From: Pseudaquabacterium terrae
GTDB lineage: Bacteria > Pseudomonadota > Gammaproteobacteria > Burkholderiales > Burkholderiaceae_C
NCBI RefSeq assembly: GCF_013266755.1
Contig: NZ_JABRWJ010000003.1
Coordinates: forward strand, 310,001 to 374,000
Reading direction: 5' to 3'
Length of the DNA: 64,000 nucleotides
The notes under the pieces were generated by a model that saw only the letters and a list, made by a program, of their open reading frames with translations, was not told the DNA's origin and did not search any database. Each line of letters opens with the position of its first letter. Position 1 is the stretch's first letter. Below are positions 17,249 to 28,948 of this stretch, in pieces. The translations under genes were made by a program, and so were the position numbers.

Positions 17249-20200
17249 GCCGGCTCTCCTTGGGTTCCGCCGGCCGCACCGAAGCTGCCGGATGCCGGCG
17301 GACTTGGGTGGTGGCTGGCGTGGTGCACCGAGCCATGCCCGGCCTGCAATGCACGTTCCGCCTCGGCCTTCAGCTCGGCCGTGCTGCGCGCTTCGCGCAA
17401 CTTGCGCGCGGTGACGATCTTGAAGAACATCGGCACGAAGAAGATCGCGAGGAAGGTGGCGGCCACCATGCCGCCCATCACGCCGGTGCCCACCGAGCGC
17501 CGCGCGGCCGAGCCGGCCCCGCTGGAAAACGCCAGCGGCAGCACGCCGAGGATGAAGGCCAGCGAGGTCATGATGATCGGCCGGAAGCGCAGCCGCGCGC
17601 CTTCGAGCGCCGCGGCCGACGGGCTCAGGCCCTCCTGCACCTTCTGCGATGCGAACTCGACGATCAGGATCGCGTTCTTCGCCGCCAGGCCGATCAGCGT
17701 GACCAGGCCGATCTGGAAGTACACGTCGTTGGTAAAGCCGCGCAGCCACACCGCGGCCAGCGCGCCGAAGGTGCCGAAGGGCACCGCCAGCAGCACCGAC
17801 AGCGGCAGCGACCATTTCTCGTACTGCGCCGCGAGGATCAGGAAGACCATCAGCGCGCCGAGCGCCAGCGTCAGCCCCGAGGTGCCGGACGCTTTCTTTT
17901 CCTGATAGGACGCGCCGCCCCAGTCGAAGCTGAAGTCCGCGGGCAGCACCTCGCGCGCGATGCGCTCGACCTCGGCGATCGCCTGACCCGAGCTGACGCC
18001 CGGCGCCCCCTGGCCGAACAGCTTCACGGCCGGCAGGTTGTTGAAGCGATCCAGCGTCTCCGGCCCGGCCGAGTAGCGCACGCTCGCCAGCGCCGACACC
18101 GGCACCATTTCGCCGGTCGACGAGCGCACCCACATGCGGCCGATGTCGTCGGGCTGGCGGCGGTAGCCGCTCTCGGCCGACATCAGCACCTGCCAGGCAC
18201 GGCCGTACTTGTTGAAGTCGTTGACGTAGTAGCTGCCGAGCGTCGACGACAAGGTGTTGAAGACCTCGTCGACCGGCACGCCGAGCGCCTTCGCACGCTC
18301 GCGGTCGACGTCGACCGACAGCTGCGGCGACTGCGCGCGCCACAGCGACTGCACCTGCCCCAGCAGCGGGCTCTTCGACACCGCGCCCTGGAACTGCTGC
18401 ATCACCTCGGCCAGGCGCTTGGCGCCGCCCTCGCCGCGGTTCTGGATGTAGAACTCGAAGCCGCCCGCGGTGCCGAGGCCGAAGATCGGCGGCGGGTTGA
18501 AGGCCAGCACCAGCGCTTCCTTGATGTGCATGGTCTTGCCGAACAGCTCGCCGACCAGGTCCTTGACCTCCACCGTGCGCTCGTCCCACGGCGTCTGCGT
18601 GACGAAGATCGTCGCCGCGTTGTTGCGGTAGCCGCCGCCGAGGAAGTCGAAACCGGTGAAGGCGATGACGTCCTGGTTGTTCGGGTTGCTCTTGATGATG
18701 CCGATGACTTCGTTGACGACCTTGTCGGTGCGCTCGAGCGAGGCGCCGTCGGGCAGGATCACGGCCGAGATGTAGAAGCCCTGGTCCTCGTCGGGCACCA
18801 GCGAGCCCGGCGTCACGCGCCACAGGCCCGCCGTCAGCAGCACCATGGCGCCGAACAGCGCCAGGCCGATGCCGGCGCGCCGCACCATGAAGCCCACGCC
18901 TTCGACATAGCGACCGGTGATGCGGTGGAACCACTCGTTGAACCAGGTGAAGAAGCGGCCCGGGCCGCGGTGCGCCTTCTTCAGGATGAGGACACAAAGA
19001 CTCGGGGTCAGCGTCAAGGCGACGATGCCGGAGATGACCACCGCGATCGCGATCGTCACCGCGAACTGGCGGTACAGCTCGCCGGTCAGCCCGCCGAGGA
19101 AGGCAATCGGCACGAACACCGCGCACAGCACCAGCACGATCGCGATCACCGGGCCGGAGACCTCGCGCATCGCCTTGATCGCCGCTTCGCGCGCCGCCAT
19201 GCCCTCCTCGTGCATGTGGCGCTCGATGTTCTCGAGCACGACGATCGCGTCGTCGACGACGATGCCGATCGCCAGCACCATGCCGAACAAGGTGAGCGTG
19301 TTGATCGAGTAGCCGAGCAGCAGCAGGCCCGCGAAGGTGCCGATCAGCGACACCGGCACCGCGACCACCGGGATCAGCGTCGCGCGCCAGTTCTGCAGGA
19401 ACAGGTAGACGACGCCGATCACCAGCACCATCGCCTCGAGCAGCGTGATCACGACCTCCTTGATCGAGACCTTGACGAAGCGCGTGGTGTCGTAGGGAAT
19501 CGAGTTGGTCAGGCCGGGCGGATAACGCTTGGCCAGATCGGCCACCGTGGTTTCGACTTCCTTGGCGACGTTCAGCGCATTGGCGCCCGGCTGCAGGAAG
19601 ATGCCGACCAGCGTCGCGGCCTTGCCGTTGATGCGGCCGATGAAGTCGTAGTCCTTCGAGCCGAGCTCGATGCGCGCGACGTCCTTCAGCCGCACGATGC
19701 CGGAGCCGTGGCCGTTGTTGTCGCCCGAGCGCACGATGATCTCCTCGAACTGGCGCACGTCGGACAGCCGCCCCTGCGTCGTGATCGTGTAGACCATCTC
19801 CTGCGCGCCGCCGGTCGGCGCCTGGCCGACCTTGCCGGCAGCGAACTGCGCGTTCTGTTCGGTGATCGCTCGCGCGATGTCGCCGGTGGTCAGCTTCAGC
19901 TGCGCCAGCCGGTCGGGCTTGACCCAGACCCGCATCGCGTAGTCCTTGGCGCCGAAGATCTGCACGTTGGTGGTGCCGGGCACGCGCTTGAGCTGGTCCA
20001 GCACGTTCAGCGTCACGTAGTTGCTGATGTCGAGGTCGCTCTTGCTGCCGTCGGGCGAATAGAACGCGAGCACCTGCAGGAAGGCCGACGAGCCCTTCTC
20101 GACGACGACGCCCTGTCGGCGCACTTCCTGCGGCAGCTTGGCCTCGGCCTGCTTGACGCGGTTGTTGACGAGCTGCGCGGCCTGGTCGACGTCGGTGCCG

Positions 20201-20490
20201 ATGTCGAAGGTGACCTGGATCGTCACGACGCCGTTGGAGGTCGACGTCGAGCCCATGTAGATCATGTGCTCGACGCCGTTGATCGCGTTTTCCAGCGGCG
20301 CGGCGACGGTCTGCTCGATCACCTCGGCGCTGGCGCCGGGATAGACGGCAACCACCGAGACCACCGGCGGCGCGATCTCCGGGTACTGCGCGATCGGCAG
20401 CACGCGCATCGCCGACAGCCCGGCGATCATGATGAAGATCGACAGCACGGCCGCGAAGATCGGCCGGTCGATGAAGAAGCGGGAGAACAT
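17245..20490 (-). CDS. RND multidrug efflux pump, HAE1 (AcrB/MexB) family
   Basis: 1081-residue inner-membrane proton-drug antiporter. It opens MFSRFFIDRPIFAAVLSIFI, typical of the family. The proton-relay aspartates are in the TM4 motif GIVVDDAIVVLENIERH, and both large periplasmic loops and 12 membrane segments are present. The C-terminal tail is about 30 residues longer than in E. coli AcrB and is Gly/Ala/His-rich. ATG 20490 has GGGAG upstream and lies 14 bases after the adaptor gene stop. Operon order is adaptor, pump, outer-membrane channel, under the palindrome at 21846-21869. Substrates cannot be read from sequence. Confidence 0.96.
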   Translation of the reverse strand: MFSRFFIDRPIFAAVLSIFIMIAGLSAMRVLPIAQYPEIAPPVVSVVAVYPGASAEVIEQTVAAPLENAINGVEHMIYMGSTSTSNGVVTIQVTFDIGTDVDQAAQLVNNRVKQAEAKLPQEVRRQGVVVEKGSSAFLQVLAFYSPDGSKSDLDISNYVTLNVLDQLKRVPGTTNVQIFGAKDYAMRVWVKPDRLAQLKLTTGDIARAITEQNAQFAAGKVGQAPTGGAQEMVYTITTQGRLSDVRQFEEIIVRSGDNNGHGSGIVRLKDVARIELGSKDYDFIGRINGKAATLVGIFLQPGANALNVAKEVETTVADLAKRYPPGLTNSIPYDTTRFVKVSIKEVVITLLEAMVLVIGVVYLFLQNWRATLIPVVAVPVSLIGTFAGLLLLGYSINTLTLFGMVLAIGIVVDDAIVVLENIERHMHEEGMAAREAAIKAMREVSGPVIAIVLVLCAVFVPIAFLGGLTGELYRQFAVTIAIAVVISGIVALTLTPSLCVLILKKAHRGPGRFFTWFNEWFHRITGRYVEGVGFMVRRAGIGLALFGAMVLLTAGLWRVTPGSLVPDEDQGFYISAVILPDGASLERTDKVVNEVIGIIKSNPNNQDVIAFTGFDFLGGGYRNNAATIFVTQTPWDERTVEVKDLVGELFGKTMHIKEALVLAFNPPPIFGLGTAGGFEFYIQNRGEGGAKRLAEVMQQFQGAVSKSPLLGQVQSLWRAQSPQLSVDVDRERAKALGVPVDEVFNTLSSTLGSYYVNDFNKYGRAWQVLMSAESGYRRQPDDIGRMWVRSSTGEMVPVSALASVRYSAGPETLDRFNNLPAVKLFGQGAPGVSSGQAIAEVERIAREVLPADFSFDWGGASYQEKKASGTSGLTLALGALMVFLILAAQYEKWSLPLSVLLAVPFGTFGALAAVWLRGFTNDVYFQIGLVTLIGLAAKNAILIVEFASQKVQEGLSPSAAALEGARLRFRPIIMTSLAFILGVLPLAFSSGAGSAARRSVGTGVMGGMVAATFLAIFFVPMFFKIVTARKLREARSTAELKAEAERALQAGHGSVHHASHHPSPPASGSFGAAGGTQGEPA

Positions 20491-20504
20491 GGTGTGGCTC
20501 CCGC

Positions 20505-21731
20505 TTACTTCGAAGCGACCTTCGAGGTCGCGGGCGCGGACGCTGCCGACGCCGGCCCGGCCACCTGCACCGGCGCGCCGGGGAAGAAGATGCGCGCCAT
20601 GCCGTCGACGATCACCTGGTCGCCGGCCGCCAGGCCCTGCTGGATGATCCAGCCGTCGGCCAGCTGATCGCCCACCGTCACCGGCTTCGGCTGCGCCTTG
20701 CCGCCGGCGGCGACGTAGACGTACTTGCCCTGCGGCCCTTCGAGCACCGCGCGCGACGGCAGCTTGAAGGCCTGCGGGCGATGTGCGCCGAGCAGCCGCA
20801 CGCGCACGAACTGCCCCGGCTTCAACGCGCCGTCCGGATTCGGAACCTCGGCCTCGGCCTCGACGGTGCCGGTATTGCCCGAGACCCGCGTATCGGCGAA
20901 CGACAGCTTGCCGCGGCGCGGGTAGGTGCTGCCGTCGGCGAGCTTGAGCTCGACCTCGAAGGCGCCCCCGGCCGGCAGCTTCAACGTGCCGGCGCCCGAC
21001 TCCGTGCGCCAGCGCATCTGGTCGGTGTCGGCGACGCCGAAGCGCAGCTTGATCGGATTGGTCTGCACCAGCGTCGTCAGCAGCATTTCGGGCCCGGCGA
21101 CCAGCGTGCCTTCGGACACCTGCGACCGGCCGGCGACACCGTTGATCGGCGCCTCGACCTTCGAATAACCCACATTCAGCGCGGCCTCGGCGCGCTTGGC
21201 CTGCGCGCCCTTGACGTCGGCGCGGGCGATCTGCTCGGCCGACACTGCGTCGTCGTATTCACGCTGGCTCACCGCCTTGGCTTCCCACAGCGGCTTCAGC
21301 CGGGCGTGCGTGCGGATGGCCTGCGCGGCGCGGGCCTCGACCGCCGCCAGGTCGGCATCGGCGCGGTTCAGCGCGGCCTGGAACTGCGCCGGGTCGAGCG
21401 TGAACAGCGACTGGCCCTGGCGCACCGCCATGCCTTCGGCGAAGTTGCGCTTGAGCAGGATGCCGGGCACGCGGGCACGCACCTCGACTTCACGCGAGCC
21501 GGCCGTCTGGCCGACATATTCATAGACCACCGGCACGTCGACCGGCGCGGCCGCCACCACGGCAACCGCCGCCGGCGGCATGGCGCCACCGGGGCCGCCG
21601 TGGCCTCCGTTGTCGGCGCCGGACTTGCCGCAGGCGGCCATCAACACCGCGACGGCGAGCATCGAGGCGACCGTGACGGCCGCGACGGGCCAGGTGCTGC
21701 GACGGGGAGGGAGGGAGCGAACTGCGGGCAT
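20505..21731 (-). CDS. RND efflux periplasmic adaptor (MexA/AcrA family) lipoprotein
   Basis: 408 residues from ATG 21731. Signal peptide with lipobox VLMAAC just before KSGADNGGHGG. The membrane-fusion pattern is clear: lipoyl/barrel half VEVRARVPGILLKRNFAEG, an alpha-hairpin with Ala-rich heptads, and second half GYSKVEAPINGVAGRSQVSEG. An in-frame ATG at 21854 would put the start inside the operator and add 41 non-family residues, so it is rejected. First gene of the efflux operon, divergent from the TetR gene. Confidence 0.95.
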   Translation of the reverse strand: MPAVRSLPPRRSTWPVAAVTVASMLAVAVLMAACGKSGADNGGHGGPGGAMPPAAVAVVAAAPVDVPVVYEYVGQTAGSREVEVRARVPGILLKRNFAEGMAVRQGQSLFTLDPAQFQAALNRADADLAAVEARAAQAIRTHARLKPLWEAKAVSQREYDDAVSAEQIARADVKGAQAKRAEAALNVGYSKVEAPINGVAGRSQVSEGTLVAGPEMLLTTLVQTNPIKLRFGVADTDQMRWRTESGAGTLKLPAGGAFEVELKLADGSTYPRRGKLSFADTRVSGNTGTVEAEAEVPNPDGALKPGQFVRVRLLGAHRPQAFKLPSRAVLEGPQGKYVYVAAGGKAQPKPVTVGDQLADGWIIQQGLAAGDQVIVDGMARIFFPGAPVQVAGPASAASAPATSKVASK

Positions 21732-21845
21732 GACAAGCCGACCTTTCGAGATGGGAGCGCCGGCTCGATCGGCCGGTGTCTGTCGTGTGTGCTGGGGATC
21801 CACGCCCCGGTCGGTGCGAAGCCCGACAAAGGTTGCGCGGCAGTT

Positions 21846-21869
21846 TACATACATGCATGAATGTATGCT
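21846..21869. promoter_or_regulatory. AcrR/TtgR-like operator between efflux operon and tetR
   Basis: Inverted repeat CATACAT (21848-21854), six bases, ATGTATG (21861-21867). Aligned with the E. coli acrAB operator as I remember it (TACATACATT followed by TGTGAATGTATGTA), 19 of 24 positions match. It lies about 115 bases before the adaptor start and 80 before the TetR start, where one bound repressor could control both directions. Confidence 0.8.
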
Positions 21870-21950
21870 TCGGAGTAGGGTCTATCCCGAACCTGTGCAA
21901 CCGAAGCGGCGCGGCCCGTCTACGATCATGGCCTGCTGACGCCTGCTGTC

Positions 21951-22589
21951 ATGGCCCGCCGTACCAAAGACGAAGCTCTCGCCACCCGCCACGCGATTCT
22001 GGACGCCGCGGAACTGCTGTTCCAGCAACGAGGTGTATCCCGCACGTCGCTGCAGGACATCGCGGCCGCCGCCCAGGTCACGCGCGGCGCGATCTACTGG
22101 CACTTCAAGGACAAGGCGGACCTGTTCAACGCGATGATGGATCGGGCGATCATGCCCTTCGAAGAGGCCGGCGCCGGCTGTGGCGCGTGCCCCGACGGCG
22201 ACGATCCGCTGACCTTCATCCAGGACCGCCTGCTGCGTGCCTTGAAGCTCACCGCCGAGCACGAGCCGACGCGCCGCGTCTTCGAGATCGCGACGCACAA
22301 GGTCGAGTACGTCGACGAGCTGCTCGCGGTGCGCGATCGCCACCTGCAATGCCGCAACGACTGCCTGGCCGAGGTCGAGCGTGACCTGAAGCGCGCGATG
22401 AAGCTCGGGCTGCTCAGCAACCGGCTGCCGGCCCGGGCGGCCGCACTCGGCCTGCATGCGCTGATCGACGGGCTGATCCAGAACTGGATGCTCGACCCGA
22501 CCGCCTTCGACCTGGTGAAGATCGGCCGTCAGGTGACGCAGGCCTACCTGACGGGCCTGCGCGCGGAAACGCAGGCGGTGCCGGCCTGA
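21951..22589 (+). CDS. TetR-family repressor of the efflux operon (AcrR-like)
   Basis: 212 residues. The N-terminal helix-turn-helix is the TetR/AcrR type: ILDAAELLFQQRGVSRTSL, then DIAAAAQVTRGAIYWHFKDK. The rest is a helical ligand-binding domain of AcrR/TtgR/MtrR length with a Cys-Gly-Ala-Cys pair near residue 75-80. The divergent arrangement with an RND operon over a palindrome almost identical in its arms to the acrAB operator supports local, ligand-relieved repression of both units. The inducing ligand is unknown. Confidence 0.93.
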   Translation: MARRTKDEALATRHAILDAAELLFQQRGVSRTSLQDIAAAAQVTRGAIYWHFKDKADLFNAMMDRAIMPFEEAGAGCGACPDGDDPLTFIQDRLLRALKLTAEHEPTRRVFEIATHKVEYVDELLAVRDRHLQCRNDCLAEVERDLKRAMKLGLLSNRLPARAAALGLHALIDGLIQNWMLDPTAFDLVKIGRQVTQAYLTGLRAETQAVPA

Positions 22590-22651
22590 TTCAAGGCCGA
22601 TCGGACGGGCGCCGCGGCGGCGCCGTCAACGGACCGTGCGACGATCCACGG

Positions 22652-23422
22652 ATGGACGAATCGACCCCCGGCCCGCCGCTGCTGCAGATTGCCGACGGCT
22701 GCGCAACGATCACGCTGAACCGCCCCGCGCACCACAACAGGCTCCACCGCGAAGACCTGCTGGCGCTGCAGGCGCATTGCCGCACGCTGGCCGCCGACCC
22801 CTCGCTGCGCGTCGTCGTGCTGACCGGCGCCGGCGCGAGCTTCTGCGCCGGCTATCACCTCGGTGAGCTCGATGCCGATGCCAGTGCCGGCCCGGCGCTG
22901 TTCGAGCAGACCGTCGACGCCGTCGAGGCGCTGCCGGTGCCGAGCATCTGCCGGCTCAATGGGGGCGTCTTCGGCGGCGCCACCGACCTGGCGCTGGCCT
23001 GCGACTTCCGCATCGGCATCGACACGCTGACCTTGCGCATGCCCGCGGCCCGGCTCGGCCTGCACTACTACCCGAACGGCCTGCGCCGCTACGTCACGCG
23101 GCTGGGCCTGCCGGCCGCGAAGCGCCTGTTCCTGCTCGCCGAGACGCTGCCGGCCGACGAGCTGCTGCGCATCGGCTACCTCGACCACTGCGTCACCGCC
23201 GAAGCGCTCGACGCCGAAGTGCAGCGCCATGTCGACGCACTGCGCGCCGGCGCGCCCCTCGCGTTGCGCGGCATGAAGACCTCGCTCGACGAGATCGCCC
23301 GCGGCGAATTCGAGCTGGGACGGCTGCGCGAACGCGAAGCGGCCTGCGCCGCGAGCGAGGACCTGCTCGAAGGCCGGGCGGCCTTCGCCGCGAAGCGGAT
23401 GCCGCGGTTCAGCGGCCGCTGA
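22652..23422 (+). CDS. crotonase-superfamily protein lacking both catalytic glutamates
   Basis: 256 residues. The crotonase fold is clear from CAGYHLGELD (CoA/oxyanion region) and NGGVFGGATDLALACDFRIG. However, the first hydratase glutamate position is Asp (GGATDLALACD) and the second falls in RMPAARLGLHYYP with no Glu. A true enoyl-CoA hydratase is therefore unlikely; an isomerase, thioesterase-like or other CoA reaction is more probable. It stands between the TetR gene and the CBS gene with no pathway partner. Confidence 0.85.
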   Translation: MDESTPGPPLLQIADGCATITLNRPAHHNRLHREDLLALQAHCRTLAADPSLRVVVLTGAGASFCAGYHLGELDADASAGPALFEQTVDAVEALPVPSICRLNGGVFGGATDLALACDFRIGIDTLTLRMPAARLGLHYYPNGLRRYVTRLGLPAAKRLFLLAETLPADELLRIGYLDHCVTAEALDAEVQRHVDALRAGAPLALRGMKTSLDEIARGEFELGRLREREAACAASEDLLEGRAAFAAKRMPRFSGR

Positions 23423-23481
23423 TCACGCAGGCACGCCGCCTGCCCGCCTTTCTGGTCCGAACGCCCACTCAGGAGCCTCCC

Positions 23482-23919
23482 ATGAAAGTCTGCGACATCA
23501 TGACCAGCGATGTCTGCCTGGCCAGTCCCGACGAGACCATCCGCGAAGCCGCCCGGCAGATGGCGGACAACGACATCGGCGCGCTGCCGGTCGGTGAAGG
23601 TGATCGCCTGATCGGCATGATCACCGACCGCGACATCGCGGTGCGCGCGGTCGCCCGCGGCCTCGGCCCGGACGCGAAGATCCGCGAGGTGATGTCGGGC
23701 GACGTGATGTACTGCTTCGAGGACGAGGATCTCGAGGTCGTGGCCGACAACATGGCCGACATCCAGGTGCGGCGGCTGCCGGTGCTCAACCGCGACAAGC
23801 GCATGGTCGGCATCCTGTCGGTGAGCGACCTGGTGCAATGCGAGGACGCCGAGACCGCGGGCGAGACGATCGCCGGCATCTCCAAGCCGGGCGGCGCGCA
23901 CTCGCAGGCAGCGCACTGA
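23482..23919 (+). CDS. CBS-domain pair protein
   Basis: 145 residues from ATG 23482 with AGGAG upstream. Two tandem CBS motifs are visible: IMTSDVCLASPDETIREAAR with IGALPVGEGDRLIGMITDRD, and VMSGDVMYCFEDEDLEVVAD with RRLPVLNRDKRMVGILSVSD. Such stand-alone proteins bind adenosine nucleotides or related ligands and act as sensors. No catalytic domain is attached, and the partner cannot be inferred from the neighbours. Confidence 0.93.
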   Translation: MKVCDIMTSDVCLASPDETIREAARQMADNDIGALPVGEGDRLIGMITDRDIAVRAVARGLGPDAKIREVMSGDVMYCFEDEDLEVVADNMADIQVRRLPVLNRDKRMVGILSVSDLVQCEDAETAGETIAGISKPGGAHSQAAH

Positions 23920-23952
23920 CCTGACGCTCGCCGCCCAGCGCCGCAGCCGCGG

Positions 23953-25335
23953 CTACTTCAGTGCCTGGACGTTCTCGCCCTTCAGCGCGCCGTAGTCGCG
24001 GATGTTCACCGCATGCCGCCGCCAGCCGGCGAGCGAGCGCTTCAGGTGGCGCACGAAGATCATGTAGTAGATGCTCTTCAGCGCCCACAGCGACGGCCAG
24101 ATCGGCGTCTTGCCGTAGATGTCGCCGGCCAGCAGCGACAGCAGCGCTTCCTTCACCCGCAGCGGGTTGCCCGGGTACATGAACATCTCGCGGATCGTCG
24201 GGTTTGTCACGCGGAAGATGAACCACGAGTATTCGCGCGGGCCCAGGCGCATCGTCTTCTCGTAGCGCTTGCGCGCCTTGGCCGCGGCGCGCGGCGTGCC
24301 GTCGAGGCTGGCGGCGACGACGTCGGTGGCGTCGAAGGCGCTGTGCATCGCGAGGTAGAAGCCCGACGAGAACATCGGATCGATGAAGGTGAACGCGTCA
24401 CCGAGCATCAGGTAGCGCTCGCCGCTGCAATGGCTCGCGATGTACGAGAAATTGCCGGTCGCGTGCACCGCGTCGTCGACCAGCTCGGCGTCCTTCAGCC
24501 GGTCGGCCAGCTCGGGGCACAGCGCGATGGTGTCCTGGAAGAAATCCTTCAGCGGCTTGTCGCGCGACTTCAGGTAATACGGCCACGCCACCGCGCCGAC
24601 GCTGGTCGTGCCGTCGAGCAGCGGAATGAACCAGAACCAGCCGTGCTCGAACCAGCAGATGCTGATGTTGCCTTCCTTCTTGCCTTCGAGCCGCCGCGCG
24701 TTGCGGAAGTGGCCGAACAGCGCCGAGCTGTTGTGCTCGGGGTTGCGCTCCTTGCACTTGAACTTGTGCGCGAGGAAGGTGTCGCGGCCCGAGCAGTCGA
24801 GCACGAAGCGCGCGCGCCACTGGCGCGTAGAGCCATTGTCGGGCCCGCGCGTCGCGCCGTCGTCGAGCTCGGCCTGCACCGTCGCGCCATCGTCATCGAA
24901 GGCCACGTCTTTCACGCGGCAGCCCTCGAGCGTCTGTGCGCCGCAGGTCGCGGCATGGCGGAACAGCAGCTCGTCCATCTCCGAGCGCCGCACCTGCCAC
25001 GAGTAGGGCATGGTCTTGTCCCAGGCGTCGGCGAATTCGAGGTAGCTGCGGTGCTCGTGGTCGGGCGAAACGAACTCGATGCCCCACTTCGGCATGCCGA
25101 TCCGCTCGACCTGCTCGCGCACGCCGAGCTTGTCGAACAGCGCGACGTTCGCCGGCAGCAGCGATTCGCCGATGTGGAAGCGCGGGTGGTGCAGTTTCTC
25201 CAGCAGCACGACGCGCCGCCCCTGGCGCGCCAGCAGCGCAGCGGCGGTCGATCCGGCGGGGCCGCCGCCGATGACCAGGACGTCGCAGGATTCGATCTTC
25301 GGGGAGGCCGTCTCGGGGGGGGTCGGAACGCTCAT
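23953..25335 (-). CDS. candidate flavin-dependent halogenase / FAD monooxygenase
   Basis: 460 residues from ATG 25335, which overlaps the methyltransferase stop (ATGA). Motifs seen: FAD-binding GGGPAG (GxGxxG at 23-28), FHIGESLLP at 52-60, Lys82 in GMPKWGIEF, WFWFIP at 232-237 (the WxWxIP halogenase signature) and FIDPMFSSG at 316-324 (the FxxPxxSxG pattern). WxWxIP is the hallmark of flavin-dependent halogenases, where it is thought to block monooxygenation. Lys82 lies about where phenol-type halogenases keep their catalytic lysine (my alignment by eye). No flavin reductase or carrier protein is adjacent. Other members with these motifs have unknown substrates, so the reaction is not assigned. 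Confidence 0.8.
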   Translation of the reverse strand: MSVPTPPETASPKIESCDVLVIGGGPAGSTAAALLARQGRRVVLLEKLHHPRFHIGESLLPANVALFDKLGVREQVERIGMPKWGIEFVSPDHEHRSYLEFADAWDKTMPYSWQVRRSEMDELLFRHAATCGAQTLEGCRVKDVAFDDDGATVQAELDDGATRGPDNGSTRQWRARFVLDCSGRDTFLAHKFKCKERNPEHNSSALFGHFRNARRLEGKKEGNISICWFEHGWFWFIPLLDGTTSVGAVAWPYYLKSRDKPLKDFFQDTIALCPELADRLKDAELVDDAVHATGNFSYIASHCSGERYLMLGDAFTFIDPMFSSGFYLAMHSAFDATDVVAASLDGTPRAAAKARKRYEKTMRLGPREYSWFIFRVTNPTIREMFMYPGNPLRVKEALLSLLAGDIYGKTPIWPSLWALKSIYYMIFVRHLKRSLAGWRRHAVNIRDYGALKGENVQALK

Positions 25336-26102
25336 GCCTTCTTGATTGCGGTGTATTCGGAAAAGATGCCCAACTCGACGTAGCGCTGCACGCTCGTGAA
25401 GCCGGCCTCGCGCAGCGCCTCGATCACCGCCTCGGGCGGGATGCAGGCCTCGATGGTGTCCCAGTAATAGCGCCACAATTCGGCGGTGTCGCGCCGGCGC
25501 GCGACGACGCGGGCGATCAGCGGCACCACGGCGTGCATGTAGCCCTTGAGCATCCGCGTCGCGAAACGGCCGGTCGGCTTGGTGATCTCGAGCACCAGCA
25601 ACCGGCCGCCGGGCTTGAGTACGCGGTGGAACTCGGCGAAGGCCGCGGTCACATCACTGATGTGTCGCAATGCGTAACCCATGCTGACGAAATCGCTGCT
25701 CGCATCGGGCCGCGGCAGCGACTCGGCCTTGCCTTGCAGCAGCTCGACGCCGGGCAGCAGCACCTCGTTCATCATGCCCGGGCTCGGATCGACGCCCACC
25801 AGCCGGCCATTCGGGCCGATCAGCTTGAGCGCCTCGCGTGCGACCAGGCCGGTGCCGATGCCCACATCGAGCACCTTCGCACCCACGGCCAACCCGGCGC
25901 GCTGCAGCGCGCGCCGCCGGTACCAGGGCCCGGTGCCGAAGGCGAGCACGCGCTCGATGCGGTCGTAGTCGGGGGCGGTGTCGTCGAAGATGCGGCGGAT
26001 GTACTGCTGGCGTTCGGGCTCGTCGGCGTAGTACTCCGCCAGCGGTGTATGCGGCCGGAGCACGTGGGGCTCGGGCCGCAAGGGTGCAGGGGTGGGGGGC
26101 AT
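25332..26102 (-). CDS. UbiE-like class I SAM-dependent methyltransferase
   Basis: 256 residues. SAM-binding motif I is [16 protein letters not shown]. Motif II/acidic region is [10 protein letters not shown], and post-motif features are [14 protein letters not shown] and [18 protein letters not shown], the UbiE/MenG signature. The N-terminal segment ([23 protein letters not shown]) also fits quinone C-methyltransferases. It is the first gene of a two-gene operon with the candidate halogenase, so it probably methylates the same aromatic or quinone-like small molecule. It is unlikely to be the housekeeping ubiE, which usually sits with ubiJ/ubiB. Confidence 0.88.
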   Translation of the reverse strand: MPPTPAPLRPEPHVLRPHTPLAEYYADEPERQQYIRRIFDDTAPDYDRIERVLAFGTGPWYRRRALQRAGLAVGAKVLDVGIGTGLVAREALKLIGPNGRLVGVDPSPGMMNEVLLPGVELLQGKAESLPRPDASSDFVSMGYALRHISDVTAAFAEFHRVLKPGGRLLVLEITKPTGRFATRMLKGYMHAVVPLIARVVARRRDTAELWRYYWDTIEACIPPEAVIEALREAGFTSVQRYVELGIFSEYTAIKKA

Positions 26103-26221
26103 CGGCGGATTATGGCAATCGGGGGGCCCGCACCCGGCTGCTCGACGTGGGGGTGTTCCCTCAGCAAGCAGGGCAGCACTGCCAGAATGGGCCGCACCCG
26201 ACCAGGCGATGGAGAACCCCG

Positions 26222-28944
<2,723 letters not shown>

Positions 28945-28948
<4 letters not shown>

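Noticed and set aside
15833..19126. Long minus-strand frame joining the efflux outer-membrane gene to an extension inside the RND gene
   Set aside because: Only the part from ATG 17248 matches the OprM family; the rest is an out-of-frame reading of the pump gene.
17260..20667. Very long open frame (over 1100 codons) on the plus strand opposite the RND gene
   Set aside because: It is antisense to a well-identified pump, has Arg/His/Gln/Asp-rich composition without any domain, and is a by-product of high G+C.
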